This document shows positions 63,243 to 64,000 of a stretch of 64,000 nucleotides of DNA, piece after piece. The first letter of the stretch is position 1. Each line of letters starts with the position of its first letter. A program made the position numbers and the translations under genes. A model generated the notes under the pieces. That model was not told where the DNA came from. It saw only the letters and a list, made by a program, of their open reading frames with translations, and did not search any database. The stretch comes from Dehalococcoidia bacterium (lineage in GTDB: Bacteria; Chloroflexota; Dehalococcoidia; SpSt-223): the NCBI GenBank assembly GCA_026003895.1, contig BPIC01000004.1, positions 248,001 through 312,000 on the forward strand. Reading direction: 5' to 3'.

Positions 63243-64000
63243 ATGATGCGCCGATTGCTCGCCCTTCTCGCCGCGTGCGGCCTGCTGCTCAGCATCGTTG
63301 CCGGCGCTCGCGCCCATGCCTACCTCGATCGTTCCGACCCGGCTGAAGGCGCCTACCTCGCCACTGCGCCGCGGGAGGTCCGTCTCTGGTTCACCGAGCG
63401 TCTCGAACCCAGCTTCAGCCGCGCCCGCGTGGTGGACAAGGACAATACCGTCGTTTCTTCCGGTCCGGCGGTTGTCTCCTCGGTCGATCCGAAGCTGCTC
63501 ACTATCCCGCTTGGCCCGCTGCCGAACGGCGTCTATACGGTGATCTGGGAGAATGTCTCGGCTGACGATGGCCACCCGGCGCGCGGCGCGTTTGCTTTCG
63601 CTGTCGGCGACCCCACGGGAAGCGCCCCCCTCACCCTCGCCGCCGCGGCGTTCGGTCGCGAGGGCGGGATTGACTGGCTCGGGTTTGCTGCCCGCTGGCT
63701 CAACCTCCTTTCCGGAACGGCGCTCCTCGGCGGCATCGTCTTCCTCGCGCTCATCGTTGCACCGGTGCTCCGTCGGGAGGGCCTCGTCGCCGCTGCCGAG
63801 CGGACGGCCCGGCGACGGTATCACCGCCTGCTCGTCCTTGCTACCAGCGGGCTTTGGCTGGGCTGGCCGCTCCTCTTGGTTGCCCAACTGATGAACGCGA
63901 GCGATGCTGGCTTCCCCGGCGTGCTCGCGCCGCAGATTGTCGGCGCGTTTCTCAGCACGCGATATGGGCAGGTGCTGCTGGCGCGTGCGGCGTTATTGGG
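63243..64000 (+). CDS. CopC-CopD fusion copper protein (partial, runs off the right edge)
   Basis: ATG 63243 (a second ATG follows at once) has GGAGAG upstream. The signal peptide ends ARA at residue 24, giving the N-terminal His of CopC (HAYLDRSDPAEGAYLATAPREVRLWFTE). The second copper-site His is in DDGHPARGAF. Membrane helices of a CopD-like domain begin about residue 142 (LGFAARWLNLLSGTALLGGIVFLALIVAPVL) and the frame is still open at 64000. Such fusions (YcnJ-like) import or sequester copper. Confidence 0.88.
   Translation, partial: MMRRLLALLAACGLLLSIVAGARAHAYLDRSDPAEGAYLATAPREVRLWFTERLEPSFSRARVVDKDNTVVSSGPAVVSSVDPKLLTIPLGPLPNGVYTVIWENVSADDGHPARGAFAFAVGDPTGSAPLTLAAAAFGREGGIDWLGFAARWLNLLSGTALLGGIVFLALIVAPVLRREGLVAAAERTARRRYHRLLVLATSGLWLGWPLLLVAQLMNASDAGFPGVLAPQIVGAFLSTRYGQVLLARAALL

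Overview
The window is about 64 kb of high-GC bacterial DNA, with compact genes, many GTG starts and frequent ATGA start/stop overlaps. An HspR-type heat-shock operon with a HAIR-like operator, exported 'YQGRL'-type proteins, a FIST sensor, orphan family-5 solute-binding lipoproteins and an actinobacterial-style type I-E CRISPR repeat suggest Chloroflexota (Thermomicrobia-like) or a relative. This placement is inference from gene content. No rRNA lies in the window.

Layout. 1-3.7 kb: minus-strand set of DUF4331 protein, TPR protein and the exported N-terminal domain of a nickel/cobalt-permease-like protein (cut by the left edge). 5-9.7 kb: heat-shock cluster dnaJ-hspR-clpC, divergent from hsp20, sharing a palindromic operator with back-to-back promoters. 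9.9-14.5 kb: NHL-repeat protein, a minimal phage-tail-collar protein and a glycosyltransferase/methyltransferase group. 14.6-19 kb: solute-binding lipoprotein, MOSC protein and a two-domain hydrolase broken by an in-frame TAG. 19-25 kb: MFS transporter, VOC protein and a molybdenum set (mobA, FmdE-like, BisC-like oxidoreductase), then dodecin. 25-36 kb: regulator, large membrane protein, purK (frameshifted)-purE, a second solute-binding lipoprotein (frameshifted), a citrate synthase remnant, exported proteins and a FIST protein.

37-61 kb is a defence island entirely on the minus strand. It holds (a) a two-gene operon: a giant protein with two GHKL (Hsp90/sacsin-like) ATPase domains, now split by an in-frame TGA, and an SNF2/RapA-like helicase; (b) a 62-repeat CRISPR array; and (c) a complete type I-E cas operon in the order cas3, 50-aa ORF, 58-aa ribbon-helix-helix protein, cse1, cse2, cas7e, cas5e, cas6e, cas1, cas2, array. 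The array begins one base after the cas2 stop, so no intergenic leader is visible. The helicase/GHKL pair fits none of the named systems I can match, and I regard it as the best candidate for an undescribed system. tRNA-Arg and tRNA-His lie just right of the island. 61.9-64 kb: a CopC/CopD-type copper locus cut by the right edge.

A recurrent theme is disruption by single bases. Two genes carry what looks like Trp TGG changed to a stop (hydrolase TAG, GHKL TGA). Two more (purK, solute-binding protein) carry one extra G in a G-run. These could be real decay or assembly errors, and read data would settle which.
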